Origin: Pedobacter insulae
Lineage (GTDB): Bacteria; Bacteroidota; Bacteroidia; Sphingobacteriales; Sphingobacteriaceae
Assembly (NCBI RefSeq): GCF_900113525.1
Contig: NZ_FOPP01000003.1
Location: 310,001 to 374,000, forward strand
Length of the DNA: 64,000 bases
Direction of reading: 5' to 3'
Numbering within the stretch: position 1 is the first letter of the stretch; the number at the start of each line of letters is the position of its first letter. Below, piece by piece: positions 9,338 through 17,479 of this stretch. The notes below the pieces were generated by a model. It was not told the origin of the DNA. It saw nothing but the letters and a program-made list of their open reading frames with translations, and made no database searches. Position numbers and translations under genes: made by a program.

Positions 9338-9352
9338 ACAAAGGTTATGCCC
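9338..9352 (-). promoter_or_regulatory. Candidate sigma-54 promoter for member A
   Basis: Minus strand GGGCATAACCTTTGT: GG at -24, ten bases, GT at -12, close to TGGCAnnnnnnTTGC. It lies 28 nt before the ATG. The same GGCATA core recurs upstream of two other members. The remaining bases of the 326-nt gap 9311-9636 are AT-rich with no gene I can support. Confidence 0.5.
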
Positions 9353-9636
9353 AACCTGTAGATAAAAAAAAATTGACCTCAAAGAAACATTGAACGTCAG
9401 AGTAATTACGTGATTATTAAAACACTAACTACAAATATCAAAGATTTTATTAACAATAGCAACCGTTAGGCTAGCTATTCCCTAAAAAGACTATACGTAT
9501 ACTCCCAACCATTTGTCAAGAAAAATTTAACGATTTTTTTTCTACGGCATAGCGATGCGGAATATCGGGTAATAACCTCTACTAAATTACTCAAAAATCC
9601 GCAGTCAAGTTTGAAAATTCATTCCCGATTTTACAT

Positions 9637-10095
9637 TTATATAGTATTAAGCGGTTTAGCCCAAATAATTTGTCTGCGAATAAAATAAATGGAAAGAATG
9701 CTAACTCCAATGAACAGTGCAAAAACTTGATTGTCCATCGGACAGTCGTAGCTCAATGTATAGGTAATGGTTAAACCGAGATGCTGCACCCATCCTCCGC
9801 TAGCGATTGTAATTCCTTGAACAGCGCACTGTGCCCCGTAACTTGGATTTCCAACAAATCGGGGGCAACTTGCATAATCATTATACCAATCCTGTAAAAA
9901 CGGCTTTGTAGGAGATGAGTAAGTCGGGAAATTAGGCTGGTACCACTGACTAACAGGATAACTTTGAACACCTTGATAATTGATATAGAGAAAATTATCG
10001 TTTCCGATCCTACAACCTGTCACAGTTTGAGCAAAACCACTAATCGACAATATGAAAATATTGAAGAAAAATATAACTGGCTTTGTAAACCGCAT
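9637..10095 (-). CDS. Small secreted four-Cys protein with exosortase-type C-terminal signal (member B)
   Basis: 152 aa. A signal peptide (about 1-22, ending GFAQ) is followed by VTGC, RIGNDNFLYINYQG, ASC, AQC and, at C118, CPMDNQV. After 14 mostly hydrophobic residues comes FIRRQIIW and a short polar tail. The four-Cys pattern GC-C-C-CP is shared with C, D and E, and suggests two disulfides in the exported part. The gene stands alone with 300-nt gaps either side and its own candidate promoter. Its 3' flank shares short blocks (AAATTACTCAA, CATTCCCG) with the 3' flank of member C, which suggests tandem duplication. Confidence 0.85.
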   Translation of the reverse strand: MRFTKPVIFFFNIFILSISGFAQTVTGCRIGNDNFLYINYQGVQSYPVSQWYQPNFPTYSSPTKPFLQDWYNDYASCPRFVGNPSYGAQCAVQGITIASGGWVQHLGLTITYTLSYDCPMDNQVFALFIGVSILSIYFIRRQIIWAKPLNTI

Positions 10096-10108
10096 ATGTG
10101 TGTTTAGG

Positions 10109-10123
10109 GCAATGGCTATGCCA
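10109..10123 (-). promoter_or_regulatory. Candidate sigma-54 promoter for member B (exact consensus)
   Basis: Minus strand TGGCATAGCCATTGC: perfect TGGCA-N6-TTGC with GG-N10-GC. It is only 14 nt from the ATG, so a transcript starting 12 nt after the GC would have a near-leaderless 5' end; that is unusual and a reason for caution. The rest of the gap 10096-10393 shows nothing I can name. Confidence 0.5.
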
Positions 10124-10393
10124 ATAAATAACGGTTTCTTTAGTTAAACTAAAGATTGCCAGTGTAATAGTTATATAAACAAGTTGCTTTAACTCAAATA
10201 AAATGGGAGGAAAGCACAATTTGGCATCTTATCGTTATTTAATAAGATGAAATTGATAAATATCTTACTAAGAGAAGTTCAATTAATGGAATTAATAAAA
10301 GGTAGTTTTTGTGGATTGCACGAGGAAAATCGGGGAAAATTCACCGCATGACACCTCAAAATTACTCAATCTCTAGCAACCATTCCCGTCAGC

Positions 10394-10843
10394 TTAAACC
10401 AATAGGTTGCTTCTTCGGATAAAAAGAAAACCTAATCCCGCCATAGCGGCAACCATAAAACCTACGTAGTCATCAATTGGGCACTGCATGAAGCCTTTTA
10501 GTCTACCCGCCTGCTCATAATAATAATTTTGCCCCTTTTTAGAGGGGTCATAATCATAGGGCCCTGTACAATCCCGGCAATTATTCTTAGTTCTAATTAC
10601 ACAATTTCCCATAGACACAGGTGCACAGTAGATACCCGTGCCTATTTGTCCGGAAGTTACCACGGGGCTAGTTTCATAAGCTGGGCCATAGCCGCCCGGG
10701 CGAGGGCTATATACTCCCGCAGGGCCGGTATATAAATAGCCTGTATCATCTGAAACACATCCAATTACTGTATAAGTTGAATGGGCATTTATACTCAAAA
10801 TCGATAACAGTAAAGTCACGATGCCTATTTTAAATTTTTTCAA
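10394..10843 (-). CDS. Small secreted Cys-rich protein with exosortase-type C-terminal signal (member C)
   Basis: 149 aa, starting at TTG (10841-10843) because no in-frame ATG precedes the signal peptide MKKFKIGIVTLLLSILSINAHS. After cleavage follow VIGC, VSDDTGYLY, a Gly/Pro-rich stretch (PRPGGYGPAY), YCAPVSMGNC, NCRDC and the module C121-PIDDYV, 14 mostly hydrophobic residues, FIRRSNLLV. It has two cysteines more than its relatives (CxxC in NCRDC). The clean PIDDY, helix, RR order makes this the clearest sorting-signal example. Confidence 0.85.
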   Translation of the reverse strand: MKKFKIGIVTLLLSILSINAHSTYTVIGCVSDDTGYLYTGPAGVYSPRPGGYGPAYETSPVVTSGQIGTGIYCAPVSMGNCVIRTKNNCRDCTGPYDYDPSKKGQNYYYEQAGRLKGFMQCPIDDYVGFMVAAMAGLGFLFIRRSNLLV

Positions 10844-10881
10844 ACCTAGATTCTAATTAGTAAACACTTTTCGACATCAAC

Positions 10882-10896
10882 TCCAAATACGTGCCA
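10882..10896 (-). promoter_or_regulatory. Candidate sigma-54 promoter for member C (weaker)
   Basis: Minus strand TGGCACGTATTTGGA: the -24 half TGGCACG is exact for the sigma-54 consensus, but the -12 half is TGGA rather than TTGC. It lies 39 nt before the TTG start. Confidence 0.35.
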
Positions 10897-11022
10897 CAGC
10901 GTTATTTTAAATAAAGATTTCCTAAAAACTTAATAATGAGTAAATATAGGCTAAGGCAGAAAAATTTCATAAATAATTTACTGAGAGCTAGAGCCATATT
11001 TTTCCTCAAAATGGGAAAATTA

Positions 11023-11412
11023 TTACCCTAAAGATAACAATCGTACATACCTTTTCCGTATAAAAAACATCCCTACCAAACCTATTGGAATTAGCATCCA
11101 ATTTATATAGGTATCTATTGGACAATAAATTGGCGCCCCGATTCCATAATCTCCTTGAAAGCCGTTCGCCGTCGTAAACCACACAAAGAACCAAACCCTC
11201 ACTTGGCAAGGTGTTGAACTGGTTCCATTTCTAATGCAAAAACCCGTTGCATTTATGTTAGGGCTATCGTCATAGGAAGGGATCCCCCCCGAGCTTCCAG
11301 CATTTGTTCTTGTATGAAGTTTATTGCCCACTAAACAGCCTACCGTCGCGAAAACAGGTTGTGAAAAAATCAACAATAAAAACAAAACCCAAATTACCTT
11401 ACTCCTCTTCAT
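11023..11412 (-). CDS. Small secreted four-Cys protein with exosortase-type C-terminal signal (member D)
   Basis: 129 aa, the shortest of the clustered four. A signal peptide (about 1-22, ending VFA) is followed by TVGC, LVGNKLHTRTNAG, FC, PC and C97-PIDTYI, 14 mostly hydrophobic residues, FIRKRYVRLLSLG with a strongly basic end. Same four-Cys order and same 23-residue spacing as the others. It is divergent from the EPS operon (308 nt to the Wza-like start), so the two may be switched together from one intergenic region. Confidence 0.85.
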   Translation of the reverse strand: MKRSKVIWVLFLLLIFSQPVFATVGCLVGNKLHTRTNAGSSGGIPSYDDSPNINATGFCIRNGTSSTPCQVRVWFFVWFTTANGFQGDYGIGAPIYCPIDTYINWMLIPIGLVGMFFIRKRYVRLLSLG

Positions 11413-11481
11413 GCCATTAAATTACTAGTAAATTGCCAGAAAAACCAATTAATTTTCGATTACTCGAACTATGAAAGCGTG

Positions 11482-11496
11482 ACAATAGTTATGCCG
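11482..11496 (-). promoter_or_regulatory. Candidate sigma-54 promoter for member D
   Basis: Minus strand CGGCATAACTATTGT: GG-N10-GT with the GGCATA core also seen before members A and B. It is 70 nt upstream of the ATG. Confidence 0.45.
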
Positions 11497-11660
11497 CGGC
11501 AATGAGTCTACAGCTTGAGTTGGCAAAAACCCAAACAAATAGTTTCAGCTAATTGTTGATCAATAGACTTCCTAAACATGGTAGCATCTTATCAAAAGAT
11601 ATCTTTAACCAGGATATTAACAATATTTTAACCAACAAGAAATTGTTAATAAGTTTAGTG

Positions 11661-11675
11661 TGGAACGTTGTTTGA
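11661..11675 (+). promoter_or_regulatory. Candidate sigma-54 promoter of the EPS operon
   Basis: Plus strand TGGAACGTTGTTTGA compared with TGGCACGnnnnTTGC: two mismatches, GG-N10-GA. It lies 44 nt before the Wza-like start. The 307-nt divergent gap 11413-11719 holds this site, the member D site and no gene. Confidence 0.4.
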
Positions 11676-11719
11676 TTATATTTTTTTTATAAAGATCTTT
11701 ATGCAATTAATATCATAAA

Positions 11720-12541
11720 ATGGCAAAAAAATTCGATTTAAAGTCCTATTCCCAGTTTTTTGTTCTTCTTGCAATTTTACTTTTGAGTTCTTGTGGATCA
11801 ACAAATCAACAAACCTTGTTTAATGCCGATTCTGATATTAGTGTCGAATCGCTCAAGGATATCTATGTGGTAAATGACCAGGGTCAAGCGGATCTATATT
11901 ACAAAATTAAGGAGGGAGATGTAATTGCCATCCGAAATTTACAGAATAAACGATGGGGTATAGGTCAGTCGGGAGGTACGACTTCAGGTGCCGAAACAAG
12001 TATAGCTGCTACAAATACCGCAGAGACTACTGCAATTACCTACATTGTAGATGACCATGGAATGGTTAAACTACCTGCTTTAAAGGCTCCCGTTAAAATT
12101 TCTGGTTTAACCAGAAAAGAGGCGACCCAAAAAATACAAGATTTATATGTAGCGAATCTTTTGGTAGATCCAATTATAGAACTGAATATTGTTAATTTAA
12201 AGGTTTCCTTATTGGGAGAATTCAGCTCACAAGGCAATTATTTCCTAACTAAAGATAATACTACATTGCTGGAGATTTTAGCCGAGGCGGGCGGAATTCC
12301 GAAAACTGCAGATCCTAGAACGTTAAAAATTATTCGTGGAAGAGAGACCATACATGTCAATCTTACTGATGCAAGTATCATTGGAAACAGGAAGTTGATA
12401 CTCCAAAACAATGATATTATAACTATCAAGCCAAATAAGAACGCGTTAGATCAAGAAAAAATTCAAAGATTTAACAATATCATACAACCATTATTAGTTG
12501 TAGTTAACCTCGTAATCCTAGTTTTCACTTTAAGCAAGTAA
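11720..12541 (+). CDS. Polysaccharide export lipoprotein (Wza/BexD-like)
   Basis: Outer-membrane polysaccharide export protein, 273 aa. A lipoprotein signal has lipobox LLLSSC (Cys at about 25). The Poly_export domain (YYKIKEGDVIAIRNL..., later TYIVDDHGMVKLP) spans about 57-150, an SLBB-like domain (VSLLGEFSSQGNYFLTKDN) about 150-240, and the C-terminal hydrophobic helix (IIQPLLVVVNLVILVFTL) suits the Wza C-terminal barrel helix. First gene of the EPS operon; its TAA ends one base before the kinase ATG. Confidence 0.93.
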   Translation: MAKKFDLKSYSQFFVLLAILLLSSCGSTNQQTLFNADSDISVESLKDIYVVNDQGQADLYYKIKEGDVIAIRNLQNKRWGIGQSGGTTSGAETSIAATNTAETTAITYIVDDHGMVKLPALKAPVKISGLTRKEATQKIQDLYVANLLVDPIIELNIVNLKVSLLGEFSSQGNYFLTKDNTTLLEILAEAGGIPKTADPRTLKIIRGRETIHVNLTDASIIGNRKLILQNNDIITIKPNKNALDQEKIQRFNNIIQPLLVVVNLVILVFTLSK

Positions 12542-14943
12542 TGGAAGTATCAGACAAAATAGAAGAAAAGAAACCCGTAAGTCAGAGTATTGATTTCTAC
12601 AAAATATTCAAGGTTTTTTTAAGCAGATGGTACTGGATTGCCGGTTGTGTAATTATTGCTTTAGCTATTGCTAGACTAAATTTAGCCTATACTGAGCCAG
12701 TATACAACACCATGGGTCAGCTAAAGTTACAAGAAAGCAATCCCATGCTCAGTAGTGGAACCTCATCTGCATCACAAGTTTACAATTACACGGATAAAAT
12801 TCAAGCCGAGAGCTATGTAATTCGTTCTCAGGAAGTAATGGATAATGCAGTGAAAGTGTTAAATTATCAGATTGCCTACTTCTATAAAGACAGATGGAAT
12901 CTACGTGAAGTTTATCCATTAGTACCCTTTAAGATAAAAATCATTAAACAGGATACTTTATTTTTCAATAGTGGACTATATGACGTTAAGCCGATAGACA
13001 ACGATAGCTTCTCTTTGCTTACACCCGATGATCCGAAAGGTAAACCTAAACGGTATAAATACGGACAACCAATAAGTGCCGGCCAAATGATTTTCGCCAT
13101 TACTTCTCGAATTCCAACAGAATACAACTTCAGGTTTAATGCCAAGCAGGAATTAGCTGGCCGCATACAGGGCGGATTAAATGTATCGGAGGCTGGTAGG
13201 TTTACCAATGTAATGGCAGTGTCGCAAACAGACAAAAACGCCACTTTTGCTGCAGATGCGATTAATGCGGTGATGAAGGAATATGTAAAGTTCGATATTC
13301 TTGACAAACGAAGATCTGCCCGGCAGACTGTCGATTTTATCGACCGCCAGTTGAGCTTTATCACCAAGCAGGTTGACACCTCGGGAAATTCTTTGGCCAG
13401 TTATAAAACCCAGAACAAAATTGTTGATTTAAATACAACCACTTCGAACATTGCTGGTAAACTGGCCGATTTTCAGTCGCAGAAATCATTATTGGAGATC
13501 GAGTTGGAAGGCATCAACCAATTAAAAGATCAAATAAATTCTACCCAAGGCGCACTCCTCCCAAATAATAACTTAGAAGGAAACGTGGGCGGCTTATTGA
13601 GTGGTTTGATTACCCAATTTAATAGTTTGATAGAAGCTCGTACAAATAGCCTGGTAGATTTTAACGAAGACTCGGAGCCTATTAAGATTTTAGATACTAA
13701 AATAAGAACAGTTAAAGAAAGTATTCGAAAAAACATTAACTCCTTACTTGCCCGTAATCAAAGAACGCTTCAGTATCTCAATTCCCAAATTACCACGCTT
13801 AATCAAAGTCTTAACAGCATACCTGTAAAAGAACAAGACTATATCAAATTGCAAACAAGCTACGAAGTAAATAACAAGGTGCGATCTTATTTAACCGAGA
13901 AAAAGCTAGAAGCCGAGATGAATGCTGCAGCTGTGGTTCCGGGCGCAGCAATTGTTAATTTGGCTTACCCTAATTTCTACTCGATTGCCATAAATCCGAG
14001 TAAAACTTATGCCACAGCTCTTGTACTAGGTTTGGCTGTAGGTATTGGATTGATTTTATTAGTTAGATTTTTAAACCCATACATATACGACAAAGAAACT
14101 GTCGAAGCCTTAACAAGAACCCCAATTATTGGTGTAATTAGAAAGTTTCCTGAATATATTGATAAAAACAACAGACAAGCACTTTCATTGTCAAAGCCTA
14201 AATCAGTTTTTGCTGAGTCTGTACGCTCCGTTCGAACAAACTTAAGTTTTATGGCGAGCCATAAGAAAAGTAAGACAATCTGCATTACTTCGGAGGTGTC
14301 GGGTGAAGGAAAATCATTTGTTACCGTTAATCTTGCAAGTACACTTGCCCTAATTGATAAGAAGATTATTTTAATTGCGGCCGATTTACGAAAATCTAAG
14401 CTGCATAAAGCTTTTGGTAGTCCCAACAAAGTAGGTTTAAGTTCTTATTTAGCAGGAATAGAAACCCTCGAAAACGTGATTATGCACGACACTGTTCATG
14501 GTATAGATTTTTTACCTTCTGGTCCAGTTCCCCCCAATCCATCTGAGCTGCTGCATACGGAGAAAATGAAAGAGCTATTGGCAATCTTAGCCCCTAAATA
14601 TGACTACGTATTAGTGGATACCGCTCCTGTAGGTCTGGTATCTGATGCGATTCCTTTAATTCGCCAGTCCGATGTAAACCTTTTTGTAATACGCTCTGGC
14701 AAATCGCAATTAAGAGCTGCTGCTATTCCAGAAAGGTTGTCTAGAGAATACGGACTCAGCAATTTAGCCATCGTACTAAATGCGTTTGGCGATGATGCAT
14801 TACATGCTAATTATTATACCACTGATTATTCTAGAGGTGGTGGCAATAGCACCTATTATTATTCAGATTATTCAGGCTATGCTGGCAGTGGCTACTATGA
14901 TGAAGACCCTAAAAAATGGTGGGAATTTTGGAAGAAAAAATGA
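12541..14943 (+). CDS. Wzc-like polysaccharide co-polymerase and BY-tyrosine kinase
   Basis: Inner-membrane chain-length regulator with autokinase domain, 800 aa. A Wzz domain follows the first membrane helix (about 30-50), a long periplasmic coiled coil with GNVR-like region leads to a second helix (about 485-505), then the CpsD/CapB kinase. The kinase has Walker A SGEGKS (587-592), A' motif ILIAADLRKSK, Walker B VLVDTAP (about 690). The tail has ten tyrosines within about 35 residues, the usual autophosphorylation cluster, before the end KKWWEFWKKK. It works with the Wza-like lipoprotein encoded just upstream. Confidence 0.95.
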   Translation: MEVSDKIEEKKPVSQSIDFYKIFKVFLSRWYWIAGCVIIALAIARLNLAYTEPVYNTMGQLKLQESNPMLSSGTSSASQVYNYTDKIQAESYVIRSQEVMDNAVKVLNYQIAYFYKDRWNLREVYPLVPFKIKIIKQDTLFFNSGLYDVKPIDNDSFSLLTPDDPKGKPKRYKYGQPISAGQMIFAITSRIPTEYNFRFNAKQELAGRIQGGLNVSEAGRFTNVMAVSQTDKNATFAADAINAVMKEYVKFDILDKRRSARQTVDFIDRQLSFITKQVDTSGNSLASYKTQNKIVDLNTTTSNIAGKLADFQSQKSLLEIELEGINQLKDQINSTQGALLPNNNLEGNVGGLLSGLITQFNSLIEARTNSLVDFNEDSEPIKILDTKIRTVKESIRKNINSLLARNQRTLQYLNSQITTLNQSLNSIPVKEQDYIKLQTSYEVNNKVRSYLTEKKLEAEMNAAAVVPGAAIVNLAYPNFYSIAINPSKTYATALVLGLAVGIGLILLVRFLNPYIYDKETVEALTRTPIIGVIRKFPEYIDKNNRQALSLSKPKSVFAESVRSVRTNLSFMASHKKSKTICITSEVSGEGKSFVTVNLASTLALIDKKIILIAADLRKSKLHKAFGSPNKVGLSSYLAGIETLENVIMHDTVHGIDFLPSGPVPPNPSELLHTEKMKELLAILAPKYDYVLVDTAPVGLVSDAIPLIRQSDVNLFVIRSGKSQLRAAAIPERLSREYGLSNLAIVLNAFGDDALHANYYTTDYSRGGGNSTYYYSDYSGYAGSGYYDEDPKKWWEFWKKK

Positions 14944-15443
14944 TAGACAAAGATTATAAATGGTATCCGATTTACACACGTTCGAGAGCAGAAAAGAAAA
15001 CGCAGATAGCATTAAATCAGAAGAATATTATTACTTATTTACCATTAATCAAAGTTGAAAAACAATGGAGTGATCGTAAAAAAGTTACGTTAGAACCTTT
15101 ATTAAAGTCCTATTTATTCATTTATATTTCCGCTAAAGAATTCACCGAAGTTTTGATGACTTATGGGGTATCGCGTTTTATCTATTTTTCGGGATCAATT
15201 GTAAGTATCCCAACTAAACAGCTAGACGATCTTAAATTATTGCTCAGTGATGGATCAGATTTGGAAATAAATGAAACGGAAGTAGCGCCTGGAGAAAAAG
15301 TAATTATAAAAGCAGGCCCCTTTAAAGGAATCTTAGCAGAATTAGTATATTTAAAGCATAACCAAAAAATAGTCTTGCGACTAGAAAACCTTGGCTACAC
15401 TATTTCGATCAATACGTCTTTGGCTAATATTGAACGATTGTAG
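14940..15443 (+). CDS. UpxY-type NusG-like transcription antiterminator
   Basis: 167 aa. The NGN domain starts with WYPIYTRSRAEKKTQIALNQK, followed by a C-terminal KOW region (APGEKVIIKAGPFKGILAELV). In Bacteroides the UpxY proteins let RNA polymerase read through long capsule operons, and the early position in a 27-kb EPS operon fits. I placed the start at ATG 14940, in an ATGA overlap with the kinase stop; the frame is open further upstream but that part lies inside the kinase gene. A palindromic repeat follows directly. Confidence 0.9.
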   Translation: MIDKDYKWYPIYTRSRAEKKTQIALNQKNIITYLPLIKVEKQWSDRKKVTLEPLLKSYLFIYISAKEFTEVLMTYGVSRFIYFSGSIVSIPTKQLDDLKLLLSDGSDLEINETEVAPGEKVIIKAGPFKGILAELVYLKHNQKIVLRLENLGYTISINTSLANIERL

Positions 15444-15517
15444 AAATGGTTGATTATTAATAAATTAAAAAATATCAGTGTGACTGAGAGGGCGAAGCTG
15501 TGTGTGGTTGGTAGAAT

Positions 15518-15594
15518 CATCATTGCGAAACGGGACCGTCATTGCGAGGTACGAAGCAATCTCGTTTTAGATTGCTTCGTACCTCGCAATGACG
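15518..15594. repeat. Palindromic dispersed repeat, copy 1
   Basis: Perfect 26-bp inverted arms (15537-15562 and 15569-15594) around a CGTTTT loop, preceded by a partial head (TCATTGCGA, 15519-15527). Core GTCATTGCGA...GAAGCAATCT recurs at four other places in this window. It fills most of the gap between upxY and asnB; the asnB ATG is 18 nt after it. Confidence 0.95.
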
Positions 15595-15612
15595 GAATAA
15601 AAGACAAAATAA

Positions 15613-17400
15613 ATGTGCCGAATAGCAGGAATTATTAGTAAAAACGAAAATTATCCCAACCTTCACGACAACGTGAAAGCGATGTGCAACATCATGGCTC
15701 ATGGCGGACCAGATGATGAGGGAATCACCACTGCTGAACAAAACGGGTTCGTTTTCGGTCACCGCCGTCTTGCTTTGATAGATTTAAGCGAAGCTGGTCA
15801 CCAGCCCATGCATTACAAAGACATAAGCATTGTCTTTAATGGTGAAATATATAATTATCTGGAGTTAAAAGGAGAACTCCAGAACTCAGGTTTCGATTTT
15901 ACTAACGCAACCGATACCGAAGTAATTCTGGCTGGCTATACGGCTTGGGGCGTTTCGGTTTTTGAAAAATTAGAAGGCATGTTTGCTTTTGCTTTATACG
16001 ATAAGAAACAAGATTCTACTTATTTAGTGCGCGACCAATCTGGAATCAAACCACTTTATTACAGCATCAATTCGGGCATGTTAATATTTGCCTCGGAGGT
16101 GAAAGCTTTCAAAACCACTTCATATTCATTTGAGGAAAGCAAGGATTGGAAAACTTATTTCTTAACCTTTGGCCATATCCCCCACCCCTTCACTACATTA
16201 GAAAATGTTTACTCGTTAACAAATTCTTGCTTTTTGAAATGGGACCATCAAACAGCAAGTCATGAAATTGTGGCTTTTAGCCAAACCGATTATACCACAA
16301 AAGTTAACGATGAGCATAGTGCCGAAGAGCTGGTTAAACATCGGTTAGAGAAAGCAGTAGAAAACCATTTAATCGCAGATGCACCAGTGGGTGTGTTTTT
16401 AAGTGGGGGGATAGACTCGAGTATACTCACTTTGCTTGCAGATAAAGCAATTGCAAGCAATCTCAAAACATTATCTATCAATTTTGCAGAACAAGCTTTC
16501 TCGGAAGAAAAATATCAAAAAATTATTGCAGATCAAACCCAAGGCACGCATACTTCTTACTTAGTTACCCAGCAAGATTTAGAAAAAAATTTAGACGAAA
16601 TCTTATCAGCCATGGACCAGCCTAGTAATGATGCCATTAACTCTTGGTTTGTGAATAAGTGCGCTAAGGAAAATGGCTTGAAAGCGGTTTTGTCTGGCAT
16701 AGGAGCCGATGAGTTATTTGGAGGATACCCTTCTTTTAAGAGAATGAAATTGGTGAAAGCTTTAAAGCGTTTGCCTAAGTTTGTACTAAGACTAGCCGAT
16801 AAACTACCTTCCGAAAAATTAAAGCGAATCTATTTTCTGAGTTATGATAATCCAGTAGGTGAATATCTCTTTTTAAGGGGATTTTTCACACCTACAGCCG
16901 TATCACAGCTTTTATCAATACCCAAACATCAAGTAGATCAGCTATTGGAGAACTTTCCATTAGATCAGGAAATTAAGAAACTAGCGGGTGGCGAGCGTGC
17001 TTCGTGGATGGAAACCAATCTTTTTATGAAAAATCAGCTGTTAAAAGACACTGACTATATGAGTATGGCTCATAGCATAGAGGTTAGGGTGCCATTTTTA
17101 GATCAGGAATTAATCAAAGCAATACATCAAATTTCGAGCGACATCAAATTCGGCGATCAACCTAAGGGTTTGTTAGTTAATAGCTTCAAGGATATCTTGC
17201 CGGAATCAATTTGGAACCGTCCAAAAATGGGTTTTACCTTCCCCTTGCAAGGTTGGCTAAGGGAGAATAAAAAAATAACAGACCCCGGCTTGTATAAAGA
17301 AAACAGTTTGGCCAATAAATTAATGGAAAAATTTAAAGCCGGGAATTTGCATTGGTCAAAAGCATATGCGTTGTATCAGGTTTTTAACCCGTCATCATGA
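15613..17400 (+). CDS. asnB: Asparagine synthase (glutamine-hydrolysing)
   Basis: 595 aa. The N-terminal Ntn glutaminase starts MCRIAGIIS with Cys2 as nucleophile; HGGPDDEG and FNGEIYNYLEL bind glutamine. The C-terminal ATP-pyrophosphatase domain has PVGVFLSGGIDSS (about 258-270) and SGIGADELFGGYPSF. Asparagine synthase paralogues are frequent in exosortase-linked EPS loci, where they may amidate a uronic acid or another sugar or peptide acid; general asparagine supply is the alternative. It lies between two copies of the dispersed repeat. Confidence 0.92.
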   Translation: MCRIAGIISKNENYPNLHDNVKAMCNIMAHGGPDDEGITTAEQNGFVFGHRRLALIDLSEAGHQPMHYKDISIVFNGEIYNYLELKGELQNSGFDFTNATDTEVILAGYTAWGVSVFEKLEGMFAFALYDKKQDSTYLVRDQSGIKPLYYSINSGMLIFASEVKAFKTTSYSFEESKDWKTYFLTFGHIPHPFTTLENVYSLTNSCFLKWDHQTASHEIVAFSQTDYTTKVNDEHSAEELVKHRLEKAVENHLIADAPVGVFLSGGIDSSILTLLADKAIASNLKTLSINFAEQAFSEEKYQKIIADQTQGTHTSYLVTQQDLEKNLDEILSAMDQPSNDAINSWFVNKCAKENGLKAVLSGIGADELFGGYPSFKRMKLVKALKRLPKFVLRLADKLPSEKLKRIYFLSYDNPVGEYLFLRGFFTPTAVSQLLSIPKHQVDQLLENFPLDQEIKKLAGGERASWMETNLFMKNQLLKDTDYMSMAHSIEVRVPFLDQELIKAIHQISSDIKFGDQPKGLLVNSFKDILPESIWNRPKMGFTFPLQGWLRENKKITDPGLYKENSLANKLMEKFKAGNLHWSKAYALYQVFNPSS

Positions 17401-17429
17401 GCTTAGTCGCATCATTATTAAGTTAGTCC

Positions 17430-17477
17430 CGTCATTGCGAGCGCAGTCCCGTCATTGCGAGCGCAGCGAAGCAATCT
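17430..17477. repeat. Dispersed repeat, copy 2 (left half doubled, no inverted arm)
   Basis: GTCATTGCGAGCGCAG occurs twice, the second time running into CGAAGCAATCT. It ends two bases before the ATG of the following glycosyltransferase, so that gene's ribosome binding region is repeat DNA. Confidence 0.9.
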
Positions 17478-17479
17478 AA

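Noticed and set aside
8783..11412. Type IV pilin-like or LPXTG-type sorting as explanation for the small proteins
   Set aside because: No LPXTG and no N-terminal pilin motif; the helix is C-terminal with an x-P-[ILM]-D motif before it, and an exosortase rather than a sortase is encoded nearby.
15450..15762. Open frames through the palindromic repeat after upxY (both strands)
   Set aside because: The frames exist because the palindrome lacks stops; they translate the repeat and overlap asnB.
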